Shown here: piece by piece, positions 7,824-15,800 of the stretch
Position numbering within the stretch: the stretch's first letter is position 1
Layout of the letters: every line of letters starts with the position of its first letter
Assembly (NCBI GenBank): GCA_964455335.1
Contig: CAYVVW010000009.1
Coordinates: 1 to 26,851, forward strand
Length of the DNA: 26,851 nucleotides
From: Marvinbryantia sp964455335
Lineage (GTDB): Bacteria > Bacillota > Clostridia > Lachnospirales > Lachnospiraceae
Direction of reading: 5' to 3'
The notes under the pieces: model-generated
Seen by the model: only the letters and a program-made list of their open reading frames with translations
Told to the model about the DNA's origin: nothing
Database searches by the model: none
Position numbers and translations under genes: made by a program

Positions 7824-9351
7824 GAAAGGGTACAGTGCAAAAGGGGCAATTACGGTATTTTTGAGTTTGGTCAGCGTATTGTTTTTGTCCCTTATCTGTA
7901 CCGCCGTGGAGTCTGCGCGGGTGCAGGGGGCGAAGGGCAAGGCCGCGGCGGTGCTGGACATGGGGATGTTTTCCGTGATGGGCGAGTTTGAGCGGGAAAT
8001 GCTAAGCAAATATGACCTCTTTTTTCTGGACGGCGCGGCCGGGAGCGGGTCTTACAGCGAGGACGGCGTCACGGCCACCCTGGCGGATTTTATGGAATAC
8101 AATGTCGACCCAAACATGGGCGAATGGATTCCCAGGTATGACCCTTTTGCGATGGAATTGACGGATGCCGAGATCACGGGGGTGGGGCTTGCCACCGATG
8201 ACAATGGCGCGCCTTTTTACCAGCAGGCCGTGCGTTTCATGCGCGAAAATCTCGCGACAGAAGTGATCACGATGTGGATGGAGCGCCTCCGCCAGGGCGA
8301 GGAAATGAAAAAAGCGGAGGATTCCTACAAGAACCAGGAGTCCAATATCACGGCGCAGCTCGCGCAGATTGAGGAGCAAAAACGGCTGTTGGAAGAGCAG
8401 CAAAAACAGCAGGCAGAGGATGGGTCTGTCGTCATTGAGCCGCAATACCAGGTGGCGCCGGTGGAAAAAACGAACCCTTTGGACATCATCAAGAAATTGA
8501 AAAAAGAAGGGATTTTGGGGCTTGTCCTAAAGGATAAGAGCAAAGTTTCCACAAAGGAGATCTCGTCAGACCGCGCATCAAAACGCAGATGCAAAAAAGG
8601 AACGCTGCCCGTAAAAAAGGAATATGGCGGCCTCATCGACAACTTGATTTTTCAGGAATACCTGTTTGAGCGGTTTTCCCTATTTACGGATGAGGAAAGG
8701 GAGGGCGCGCTGGATTACGCGCTGGAATATATCCTATGCGGGAAGGACACCGACGAGAAAAACTTAAAAAGCGTCGTCAACCGCCTGCTCCTTTTGCGCG
8801 AGGGCGTCAATTTCCTATATTTGTCTCTGGACGAGACAAGCATGATGGCGGCACAGGGATTGGCGGCATCCCTGGTGGGGTGGGTGCCTGTTCCGGGCGT
8901 CGTGACGGCCACGGGCTATGCGCTTTTGCTCGCCTGGGCCTATGGGGAGAGCCTGCTGGACGTGCGCAGCCTGTTGGCGGGCGGGAAAGTGCCGCTTGTA
9001 AAAAGCGCGGACACCTGGAAACTCGGGCTTTCCTCTCTGGGCAGCATCCTGACGGAACTGGACCGCGAGGATGGGTCGGATGGCCGTGGGCTTTCGTATG
9101 CCGACCATTTGCAGATCCTCTTTACCATGGGGGATCAGGGGAAATACCCGATGCGCGCGCTGGATCTCATCGAGAGCTATATGCAGTCGCGCAAGCAGAC
9201 GGCGTCCTTTCATATTGACCATGCCATATTCCAGATTGCGGCAAAGGCCGACTTTCATGTGCCGCAGCAATTTTTGCGCGTGTCGTCTGCCTTTATGCGC
9301 ACGGGAATGGCGGATTTTGACTTTCAGGTGACAGGGAGTTTTGCTTATTAG
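7822..9351 (+). CDS. DUF5702-like Tad-locus membrane-anchored protein
   Basis: Protein of 509 residues that I place, from memory of the family, with the DUF5702 proteins of Firmicute Tad loci. It starts MKGYSAKGAITVFLSLV and has one N-terminal hydrophobic helix (about 8-30). The KGAITVFLS stretch resembles the pilin-like start of TadE/TadG proteins. The remainder is predicted to be exported. It carries a KNQESNITAQLAQIEEQKRL-type coiled coil near residues 160-195 and a Gly/Ala-rich hydrophobic patch near 345-380. The precise role is unknown; a minor pilin-like or periplasm-equivalent scaffold role is an inference from position. The start at 7822 has GGAGGGG 5 nt upstream. It ends 26 nt before the next start. 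Confidence 0.75.
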   Translation: MKGYSAKGAITVFLSLVSVLFLSLICTAVESARVQGAKGKAAAVLDMGMFSVMGEFEREMLSKYDLFFLDGAAGSGSYSEDGVTATLADFMEYNVDPNMGEWIPRYDPFAMELTDAEITGVGLATDDNGAPFYQQAVRFMRENLATEVITMWMERLRQGEEMKKAEDSYKNQESNITAQLAQIEEQKRLLEEQQKQQAEDGSVVIEPQYQVAPVEKTNPLDIIKKLKKEGILGLVLKDKSKVSTKEISSDRASKRRCKKGTLPVKKEYGGLIDNLIFQEYLFERFSLFTDEEREGALDYALEYILCGKDTDEKNLKSVVNRLLLLREGVNFLYLSLDETSMMAAQGLAASLVGWVPVPGVVTATGYALLLAWAYGESLLDVRSLLAGGKVPLVKSADTWKLGLSSLGSILTELDREDGSDGRGLSYADHLQILFTMGDQGKYPMRALDLIESYMQSRKQTASFHIDHAIFQIAAKADFHVPQQFLRVSSAFMRTGMADFDFQVTGSFAY

Positions 9352-9377
9352 ACACGATGATAAGGGGGTGTCGGAAA

Positions 9378-10271
9378 ATGCTCTTTTCCAAAAGGCGATG
9401 TGGGCATTGGAACAAAAAATACAGAAAAAGAAAGGAGTGTGTGTTTCTCCCGGCAAAGACAAAAGACACATCCAAGGGGAGGGCATTTTTGGGCATCCGC
9501 GCAAGCATTTCGCTGGAAGCGGCGTGCGTGCTTCCCTGGTTTTTATTTGCCATGCTGGCGATGATGCACTTCTTTCAAGTGATGACGGTGCAGGGGGCGG
9601 TCTTGGCGGGTATGCAGGACACGGCAAAAGACATGGCGGCCTATGCGTATATTCGCCAGCTGGGCGTGACGGCGGGAGATGGGCTTGCGGCCGATCTGAT
9701 CACGGGCGGCATCTCCACCGCTTACGCAAAAATGAGCGTGGAGAAAAAGGCGTCTTTCCAGGATAAGGACGGAACGCTGCATTTTTACAAAACTTCTTTT
9801 TGGGACGAGGACATCATCGACCTCGCGGTGACCTATAGCGCGAAAAATACCTATACCCTGCTGCCGATCCCAAAGACAAAAACGGCCTTGCGCGCGCGTG
9901 TGCGCGCCTGGACGGGGCGGGATGGGAATGGAAGCGGGGATGAGGAGGCAGAGGAAGGCGAGGAGGAGCAGGTCTGGGTGACAGAGACGGGAACGGTCTA
10001 CCACAAAGACCCGAATTGCACGCACCTGAAATTGTCCGTCCGGCGCGTTCCGGCGGGCGATGTGCCGTCTCTGCGCAACAAATCGGGCGCAAAATACCAC
10101 AGATGCGAGCGCTGCCCAAGCGGCGGCGGATCGTCGGTATTTGTCACGGATCATGGAAACCGTTACCATACGTCGGCGGGCTGCAGCGGCTTAAAAAGAA
10201 CCGTCCGCCAGGTGCCGGCATCAGAAGTGGGAGATTGGAGGGCATGTGCAAAATGTGGGGGATCCGCTTGA
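9378..10271 (+). CDS. TadE-like pseudopilin with duplicated His/Cys (putative metal-binding) motif
   Basis: Protein of 297 residues. A basic N-terminus is followed by IRASISLEAACVLPWFLFAM, a TadE-like anchor resembling a processed prepilin, with glutamate in the expected place. After a domain of about 140 residues and an acidic linker (EEAEEGEEE), the C-terminus carries two related units. The first has VYHKDPNCTHL with a later CERC (about 207-243). The second has RYHTSAGCSGL with a later CAKC (about 261-293). Each unit is YHx(n)CxxL followed by CxxC, resembling the small YH-C-C-C modules at the ends of some Firmicute secreted nucleases and ComEC-like proteins. Zinc binding is an inference. 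The start at 9378 is preferred over 9357 because AAGGGGGTG lies 7 nt upstream. The 3' end overlaps the next gene by 19 nt. Confidence 0.75.
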   Translation: MLFSKRRCGHWNKKYRKRKECVFLPAKTKDTSKGRAFLGIRASISLEAACVLPWFLFAMLAMMHFFQVMTVQGAVLAGMQDTAKDMAAYAYIRQLGVTAGDGLAADLITGGISTAYAKMSVEKKASFQDKDGTLHFYKTSFWDEDIIDLAVTYSAKNTYTLLPIPKTKTALRARVRAWTGRDGNGSGDEEAEEGEEEQVWVTETGTVYHKDPNCTHLKLSVRRVPAGDVPSLRNKSGAKYHRCERCPSGGGSSVFVTDHGNRYHTSAGCSGLKRTVRQVPASEVGDWRACAKCGGSA

Positions 10272-10675
10272 CCTTATTGGGTTATTTGCTGGTGGCGGCC
10301 GTTGCGGACTGGAAAACAAAGCGCGTCAGCGTGCCATTTTCCGTCGCGGCGGGGATCGCCGCGTGCGCGATACACTTGTTCGAAAAAGACGGATTTTTGG
10401 CATGGGCGCCAGGGTGCCTGCCCGGCATCTTCCTGTTCCTTGTGGCATACCTGACGCGCCAGGCGGTCGGGTATGGGGATGCGTGCGTGCTTGCCGTGAT
10501 CGGGCTGTTTTTGGGATTTTCGCAGACGGTCGGGATCTTCGTGACGGCCCTTTTGCTCCTCTGCCCGGTCTCCTTGATTTGCCTGATATGGAAGCGCAGC
10601 CGCAAATACCAGCTGCCGTTTGTGCCATTCTACCTGGCGGCATATGGGTGCTGGCTGGCAGGGGAGATTGTCTGA
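10253..10675 (+). CDS. Prepilin peptidase, A24 family (second of two in the locus)
   Basis: Second small membrane aspartic protease of the locus, 140 residues. The catalytic aspartates are D19 in AVADWKTKRV and D76 in GYGDACVL. At least four hydrophobic segments are visible. It differs clearly from the first enzyme (2554-3057) around both motifs (GYGD versus GAGD), so it is not a recent duplicate. The start is ATG at 10253 with GGAGGG 10 nt upstream; the ATG at 10244 lies only 1-2 nt after that site. It overlaps the pseudopilin gene. The two enzymes may divide pilin and pseudopilin substrates, but that is inference. Confidence 0.85.
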   Translation: MWGIRLTLLGYLLVAAVADWKTKRVSVPFSVAAGIAACAIHLFEKDGFLAWAPGCLPGIFLFLVAYLTRQAVGYGDACVLAVIGLFLGFSQTVGIFVTALLLLCPVSLICLIWKRSRKYQLPFVPFYLAAYGCWLAGEIV

Positions 10676-11005
10676 AAAGGCGGACGTGCAGTTGCAGGGC
10701 AAAAGCGTTTACGAGAGATAGCAAGCGACAAGGCGATTTTCGTTTTTGTCGTTTGCTGTGCCGAATTTGCGCTGCGTAAGCAGCATGATTCCGTAGCAAA
10801 TTTGTGCGCATCCCCAGGAGGAGTTCTCGTAAACAGCAAATACTTTTGTCGCTTATGAGAGCAGCAGAGATCTGCGATGAAATGATGTTGCGGTAAAAAG
10901 ATGCCCTATGGTTTGGCACGATGTTCTATCGTGCCGATCGTAGGAAAGGGCTTTCTATCCTAGCATCATGAAATACTGCAAAATAGGAAAGATAGGAGAG
11001 GAAGT
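10676..11005 (+). other. 330-nt gene-free region inside the Tad operon, rich in hairpins
   Basis: No gene is seen here. From left to right it holds a 12-bp stem AGCAAGCGACAA / TTGTCGTTTGCT (10720-10731 and 10746-10757, one G-U pair), a GCTGC-GTAA-GCAGC hairpin with a GNRA-type loop (10771-10784), and the GCAAATACTTTTG core hairpin (10826-10860). A perfect 8-bp hairpin GGCACGAT / ATCGTGCC follows (10915-10935). AATTTGC at 10764 can pair with GCAAATT at 10796. I see no clear promoter and no U-tract terminator. It may process or attenuate the transcript, or be an inserted repeat. Confidence 0.6.
10763..10950 (+). repeat. Dispersed hairpin repeat, copy B
   Basis: Plus-strand copy with the blocks GCTGCG-TAAGCA, GTGCGCATCC, 22 nt of spacer and GCAAATACTTTTGTCG. 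The spacing matches copy A. Downstream similarity to copy C (16843-16970) continues with a GCGGTAAAAAG / GCGTCAAAAGG segment and a GGCACGAT-type hairpin. It precedes the pseudopilin gene at 11006. Confidence 0.65.
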
Positions 11006-11524
11006 GTGCGCATGGGACAAAGGTGGCATAGGAAGAAGCGGCAGCACAGGAAAATGGCGCCAAAAGGGCAGCTGCGGGGAAGCTACACGGTGGAGGCTTC
11101 TCTGCTGATGGGCATACTGCTGGCTGTCCTGGTAGCGGTGATTTACATGGGTTTTTATTTGCACGACCGCGCTTTTTTGCAAGGGGCGGCGTATGAGGCG
11201 GCGGTCACGGCCTGCCTGCATCAGGATGACGTAGAGCCGGACGCATCGCTGACCGTTGGCGCGAAACGCGCGCAAGCCCTGGTCAAAAAACGGATGCTTG
11301 GCACGCGCAACGCGACGGCCGCGGAGACGTTGGACGAAAAGACGGTTCGCGTCACCTGCGCGGGCAATTTTCGGGTGCCGGGCATGGCCAGTAAGTTCTT
11401 TGGGAAAAAGAAACTCTCGGTCAACGCGGGCGTGACGCTGACAACCATGCGGCCATCCAGGCGCATCCAAAAGATACGCGGTGTCGCAAAAGTGATCGAT
11501 TCTGTGAGGAGGGTGAGAGATTGA
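11006..11524 (+). CDS. TadE-like pseudopilin
   Basis: Minor pilin-like protein of 172 residues. A very basic N-terminus (RWHRKKRQHRKMAPKGQLRG) ends in a glycine and is followed by SYTVEASLL, with the conserved +5 glutamate, then the helix MGILLAVLVAVIYMGFYL. This is the prepilin cleavage pattern GSxTVEA common in Firmicute TadE proteins. The remaining ~115 residues are predicted to lie outside the membrane. The start may be GTG at 11006 (AGGAG 7 nt upstream) or ATG at 11012 (GAGG 10 nt upstream); the difference is two residues. Its stop overlaps the TTG start of the FHA gene. Confidence 0.82.
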   Translation: MRMGQRWHRKKRQHRKMAPKGQLRGSYTVEASLLMGILLAVLVAVIYMGFYLHDRAFLQGAAYEAAVTACLHQDDVEPDASLTVGAKRAQALVKKRMLGTRNATAAETLDEKTVRVTCAGNFRVPGMASKFFGKKKLSVNAGVTLTTMRPSRRIQKIRGVAKVIDSVRRVRD

Positions 11525-13575
11525 ACGTTTCGTATAAACGCGACATGGCGCACAATTACATGGTGCCGGAAATGGCGGAAACCGTGGGGGATGACGATTA
11601 CCGCGTGCACATGTTGATGGAAAACCAGATACAGGGACTTTTGCCTTGCAGCTTAAGGAGGGTGAACGGCCAAAGCCTGTTTTTTTACGACATCACGTCC
11701 AGGCAATCGATGGAGCGCGTCTATGGGAAACGGCGCATGAACGCGGAGGACTTGCGCTCCCTGCTCGGCGGGCTGCACCGCGCCTTGCGGGAATTGAAAA
11801 AATACCTGCTCGACATGGATCGCATTGTGCTCGACCCGCAGATGATTTACATGGACATCGAGTCGCGCGAACCGCTCTTTTGCTATCTGCCCTGCTACGA
11901 GCGGGATTTGGTGCAGTCTTTTCGGGAGCTTGCCATGTACCTGCTGGAGCGATTGGACGACACGGATGAGCAGGCGGTGCTGCTTGGGTATGAAATCTAC
12001 CGCAGGGCGGGGGAGCACAACGACAGCCTGGAAAACATCCTGCAGTCCGCGGGCGCGCCGGCGCAAATGCGGGAAATGGACAATGAGGCGCACTATGCAA
12101 ATTATGCCCAGATGATCCACCAAAAAGTCCAAAAACCCTATGTGGGCACGGAAGCGGGCAAAGACAAAGAAATGGGCATGGGAATGGGCGCGGGAGTGCC
12201 TGGGGCATTCGGTTGCCCGCCGGGAGAACTCCCCTTAGAAATGCCGGATTTTTCTTGGGGAGACGAAGAGCCAAAGCAAAAGAAAAAACAAAAATGGCCC
12301 ATCTCGGAAAAATGGGAAAAGAAAGAAAAAAGACAAAAAACGCAGGGGCAACAACATCAAGAAAGGCAGGAGAGGAAAGAACGGAAAGAAAGGAAAGAAC
12401 GGCAAGCAAAGCAGCAGGCGCAAAAAACGCAGACACAAAGAAAGCGGGGAAAGCAAGAAGCCGAACAGGACGCGACGGGGCGCTGGTTCTTGATAGTGTG
12501 TTTCGCCGTCGCGATCGCCCTTTTGGCAGTTGCGGCATGGCTTTGGAAACTGACCGTCACGCAGATCGGCGGGGTGTCCTTTTTGCTAATCGCCATCCTG
12601 GTGTACGGTTTTACTTTGGATGAAAAAAAGAAAAAAGAGGGCAGGGGGGAAGAAGATGCCAAAATGGACCGCGCGATGGAGGAATTTCAGGATATGTCCG
12701 ACTTGCCGGACATATCCGATATGCAGGAATTTGGGATGCCCATGGAAGCGGACGGGCAGCCCATGCGCCAGACATCCTATCAAGACAGTAGGGCGGGAAA
12801 CGCAGGTTACCAATCGCTTCATGGCGGAGAGGGCAGTAGGGCGGGAAACGCGGGTCACCAATCGTTCTATGGCGGTGAGGGTAGCAGAGCGGATTACCGG
12901 TTCTCCTATCAAGGCAGTGGGGCGGGAAACGCAGGCTATCAATCGTCCTACGGCGGTGAGGGCAGCAGAGCGGATTACGGGTTTTCCTACCAGGGCAAGG
13001 GAGCGGACAACGGAAAGCATCCATCGTCCTATCAGGGTATGGGGAGCGTGCGTTACCAGACATCCTACCAAGGTGGGGGATCAGATGACGGAAGCCATCA
13101 AGGCGCATGGGGAGATGGCGCGAATGGCGCGTTCGGCTACCGCGGGGAAACGGCGGGGGCTGCGGGAGGTGCGGGGAGTGCGGGGCGATTTTCCTCGCAC
13201 TGGGGCGAGGATGCCGCCAGGAGGAAAAGCCGCTTGGGAGACACGGGCATCTTGTATGAAAACGCGGACAAGGATTCCAACCTCATCCTGGTCAGCAAAA
13301 ACCCCAGGCAGCAGGAGAGCATCGTCTTAGAGAAGGACTCTTATGTGGTGGGAAAGCTGTCCGGACAGGCCGACATCATCCTCTCCCACCCCTCCGTGAG
13401 CCGGGTTCACGCAAAAATCGACCGCCTCGGAAAAGAATACTACCTTTGTGACTTAAATTCCACAAATGGAACGTATGTCAATGGCAGGCGCCTGATGGTC
13501 AACGAGAGCGTCAGCCTTGCGCCATCGGATGAAATCGCGTTCGCCAGGGAATCGTTCCAGGTAGTGTGTTATTGA
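11521..13575 (+). CDS. DUF6382-like / FHA-domain membrane protein of the Tad locus
   Basis: Protein of 684 residues. The N-terminal ~170 residues match my memory of the DUF6382 family found in Firmicute Tad loci. A Lys/Glu/Gln-rich stretch (about 250-315) leads to two membrane helices (about 321-340 and 345-365). A Gly/Ser/Tyr-rich linker with repeats follows (419-560). The C-terminal FHA domain (about 575-684) shows GKLSGQADIILSHPSVSRVH and DLNSTNGTYVNG, so the phosphothreonine-binding Arg/Ser/Asn set is present. The start is TTG at 11521, chosen because AGGAGG lies 8 nt upstream and the codon overlaps the previous stop. An FHA domain implies reading of Ser/Thr kinase signals, but no kinase gene is in the window. 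It is the last gene of the operon. Confidence 0.85.
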   Translation: MNVSYKRDMAHNYMVPEMAETVGDDDYRVHMLMENQIQGLLPCSLRRVNGQSLFFYDITSRQSMERVYGKRRMNAEDLRSLLGGLHRALRELKKYLLDMDRIVLDPQMIYMDIESREPLFCYLPCYERDLVQSFRELAMYLLERLDDTDEQAVLLGYEIYRRAGEHNDSLENILQSAGAPAQMREMDNEAHYANYAQMIHQKVQKPYVGTEAGKDKEMGMGMGAGVPGAFGCPPGELPLEMPDFSWGDEEPKQKKKQKWPISEKWEKKEKRQKTQGQQHQERQERKERKERKERQAKQQAQKTQTQRKRGKQEAEQDATGRWFLIVCFAVAIALLAVAAWLWKLTVTQIGGVSFLLIAILVYGFTLDEKKKKEGRGEEDAKMDRAMEEFQDMSDLPDISDMQEFGMPMEADGQPMRQTSYQDSRAGNAGYQSLHGGEGSRAGNAGHQSFYGGEGSRADYRFSYQGSGAGNAGYQSSYGGEGSRADYGFSYQGKGADNGKHPSSYQGMGSVRYQTSYQGGGSDDGSHQGAWGDGANGAFGYRGETAGAAGGAGSAGRFSSHWGEDAARRKSRLGDTGILYENADKDSNLILVSKNPRQQESIVLEKDSYVVGKLSGQADIILSHPSVSRVHAKIDRLGKEYYLCDLNSTNGTYVNGRRLMVNESVSLAPSDEIAFARESFQVVCY
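12776..13100 (+). repeat. In-frame Gly/Ser/Tyr repeats in the FHA protein linker
   Basis: Units of 48 nt (RAGNAGYQSxxGGEGS) alternate with units of 33 nt (RADYxFSYQGxx) in the order 48-48-33-48-33, then decay. All lengths are multiples of three, so the frame is kept. The encoded linker is likely disordered and could vary in length between strains. Confidence 0.75.
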
Positions 13576-13609
13576 GGCACCACATGGATGCTTGCTTTCC
13601 ATCGTGATC

Positions 13610-13639
13610 TTGACAAAAGAGGATCGGCGTGGGTAGAAT
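13610..13639 (+). promoter_or_regulatory. Sigma-A-type promoter for mtnN
   Basis: A perfect TTGACA (13610-13615) and TAGAAT (13634-13639) are 18 bp apart, about 35 nt after the end of the FHA gene. This separates mtnN from the Tad operon. The -10 box overlaps the upstream in-frame start near 13629, which favours the ATG at 13674. Confidence 0.7.
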
Positions 13640-13673
13640 AGAACCAAAAAAGATGGGAGCGGATGAGGCGAAG

Positions 13674-14408
13674 ATGAAAAAAATAGGAATTATTGGGGCG
13701 ATGGAAGTCGAGGTGGCGCAGCTCAAGGAAACGATGTGGCGAGGGCGGCTGGCGCACAGGGCCGGCATGGAGTTTTGCGAGGGTGTCTTGGAAGGGCGCG
13801 AGGTCGTGGTGGTCAAAAGCGGCATCGGAAAAGTCAACGCGGCCATATGCGCGCAGATTTTGGCGGACGAATTTCAGGTGGACGCCATCCTCAATACGGG
13901 CATTGCCGGCTCGCTGCGCGCGGAAGTGAATATCGGGGATGTGGTCATCTCCACGGATGCTTTGCACCATGACATGGACGCGTCTGGGTTTGGCTACCCG
14001 CTCGGGCAGATTCCGCAGATGCATCACTTTGCGTTTGCGGCGGACGCAAATCTGCGCGCGCTGGCAAAGCGTGTGTGCGAAAAAGAAAACCCCGGCATCG
14101 GCGTATTTGAGGGGCGGGTGCTAAGCGGCGACCAATTTGTCTCGGATCGCGCGGTCAAGGCGCGCCTGACATCGCTATTTGGCGGCTATTGCACCGAGAT
14201 GGAGGGGGCGGCGATTGCCCAGGCGGCCGTCTTAAACAACATCCCGTTTGTGATCGTCCGCGCGATTTCCGACAAGGCCGACGACAGCGCAAACATGGAT
14301 TACGAAAAATTTGAAAAAATGGCCATCGACAACAGCGTGCGCCTCATCCATGGCATGTTGCGGGAAATGGGGGAATCGCCACTTTACAATGCGGGTGCGG
14401 TTTGGTAG
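13674..14408 (+). CDS. mtnN: 5'-methylthioadenosine/S-adenosylhomocysteine nucleosidase
   Basis: Cytosolic enzyme that cleaves adenine from methylthioadenosine and S-adenosylhomocysteine, feeding methionine salvage and relieving inhibition of methyltransferases. At 244 residues it is near the usual ~230. Residues matching the E. coli enzyme are E13 in IIGAMEVEV (E. coli E12), the glutamate pair in TEMEGAAIA (E174), and the aspartate in RAISDKAD (D197). KSGIGKVNAA and NTGIAGSL are also family signatures. The start at 13674 aligns with the family N-terminus and has a weak GAGG 5 nt upstream. It has its own promoter, and its last codons contain the promoter for pgi. Confidence 0.95.
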   Translation: MKKIGIIGAMEVEVAQLKETMWRGRLAHRAGMEFCEGVLEGREVVVVKSGIGKVNAAICAQILADEFQVDAILNTGIAGSLRAEVNIGDVVISTDALHHDMDASGFGYPLGQIPQMHHFAFAADANLRALAKRVCEKENPGIGVFEGRVLSGDQFVSDRAVKARLTSLFGGYCTEMEGAAIAQAAVLNNIPFVIVRAISDKADDSANMDYEKFEKMAIDNSVRLIHGMLREMGESPLYNAGAVW

Positions 14409-14411
14409 AAT
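14383..14411 (+). promoter_or_regulatory. Sigma-A-type promoter for pgi
   Basis: TTTACA (14383-14388) and TAGAAT (14406-14411) are 17 bp apart. The -10 box overlaps the stop codon of mtnN. Transcription should begin near 14418, about 33 nt before the pgi start. Confidence 0.65.
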
Positions 14412-14450
14412 GATGCAAAGACAAAAACGACACAAGGGAGGATTTTTCAG

Positions 14451-15800
14451 ATGGGAAATCAAGTAACTTTTGATTATGCAAAAGCGGAGACATTTATCCG
14501 CGCGGGCGAGATGCAGGCGATGGAAACGATCACGGGCGCGGCGCGGGAGTTGCTCCTTTCGCGCACGGGCGCGGGAAATGATTTTCTCGGCTGGGTCGAT
14601 TTGCCGGAAGACTATGACAGGGACGAATTTGCCAGGATCAAGCAGGCGGCCGCAAAGATTTGCAAGGAGAGCGAGGCGCTCATTGTCATCGGCATCGGCG
14701 GGTCTTACCTAGGCGCGCGGGCGGCGATCGAGTTTTTGCGCCACAGTTTTTACAACAACGTGAAAAAAGAAATTCGCAAAACGCCGGAGATTTATTTTGC
14801 GGGCAACAGCATCAGCAGCGCCTATTTGCAGCACCTCATCGAGGTGGTGGGGGATCGCGATTTTTCCGTCAATGTCATCTCCAAGTCCGGGACGACCACG
14901 GAACCTGCCATCGCGTTTCGCATTTTTAAGGAATTGCTGGAAAAGAAATATGGGAAAAAGGGCGCGGCGGATCGCATCTATGCCACGACCGACAAGGCGC
15001 GGGGCGCGTTGAAAAAGCTGGCGACGGAAGAAGGGTACGAGACATTTGTTGTGCCGGATGACGTGGGCGGACGGTTCTCCGTTTTGACCGCGGTCGGGCT
15101 TTTGCCCATTGCCGTGAGCGGTGCGGACATTGACCAGCTGATGGAGGGCGCAAAAGCAGGGAGGCGGCACGCCATCGAGGCGCCATTTGCGGAAAATGAC
15201 GCGCTCAAATATGCGGCGGTGCGCAACATCTTGCTGCGCAAGGGCAAGGCGGTGGAAGTGCTTGCAAACTACGAGCCGAGCCTGCACTATGTGTCGGAGT
15301 GGTGGAAGCAGCTCTATGGCGAGAGCGAGGGCAAAGACCAAAAGGGTATCTTCCCGGCATCGGTGGATTTGACGACCGACTTGCACTCCATGGGGCAGTT
15401 CATCCAGGACGGCGCGCGCATCCTGTTTGAGACGGTGCTCGACGTGGAGGAATCCCGCTGCACCCTCACCATCCAGGAAGAGCCGGTGGACTTGGACGGG
15501 CTGAATTACCTAGCCGGAAAGACTGTGGACTTTGTGAACAAAAACGCGATGCGCGGCACGATCCTTGCGCACACGGACGGCAACGTGCCGAATTTGGTGA
15601 TCCACATCCCGCGTCAGGATGAATATTCCCTGGGGCAGCTGTTTTATTTCTTTGAATTTGCGTGCGGCGTAAGCGGCTATGTGCTGGGCGTCAACCCATT
15701 TGACCAGCCGGGCGTGGAGAGCTACAAAAAGAATATGTTTGCCCTGCTCGGCAAGCCGGGATATGAGGCGGAGCGCGAGGAATTGCAAAAGAGGCTGTAA
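14451..15800 (+). CDS. pgi: Glucose-6-phosphate isomerase
   Basis: Glycolytic and gluconeogenic enzyme that interconverts glucose 6-phosphate and fructose 6-phosphate in the cytosol. The length of 449 residues fits the shorter Gram-positive form. Family signatures are IGIGGSYLGARAAIE and the phosphate loop VISKSGTTTEPAIAFR. GGRFSVLTAVGLLP, GQFIQDGARILFETVL and the C-terminal NPFDQPGVESYKKNMF (active-site lysine region) are also present. GGGAGG lies about 8 nt before the ATG. The final codons (ELQKRL-stop) are the first unit of a tandem repeat that runs into the intergenic region. Confidence 0.97.
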   Translation: MGNQVTFDYAKAETFIRAGEMQAMETITGAARELLLSRTGAGNDFLGWVDLPEDYDRDEFARIKQAAAKICKESEALIVIGIGGSYLGARAAIEFLRHSFYNNVKKEIRKTPEIYFAGNSISSAYLQHLIEVVGDRDFSVNVISKSGTTTEPAIAFRIFKELLEKKYGKKGAADRIYATTDKARGALKKLATEEGYETFVVPDDVGGRFSVLTAVGLLPIAVSGADIDQLMEGAKAGRRHAIEAPFAENDALKYAAVRNILLRKGKAVEVLANYEPSLHYVSEWWKQLYGESEGKDQKGIFPASVDLTTDLHSMGQFIQDGARILFETVLDVEESRCTLTIQEEPVDLDGLNYLAGKTVDFVNKNAMRGTILAHTDGNVPNLVIHIPRQDEYSLGQLFYFFEFACGVSGYVLGVNPFDQPGVESYKKNMFALLGKPGYEAEREELQKRL

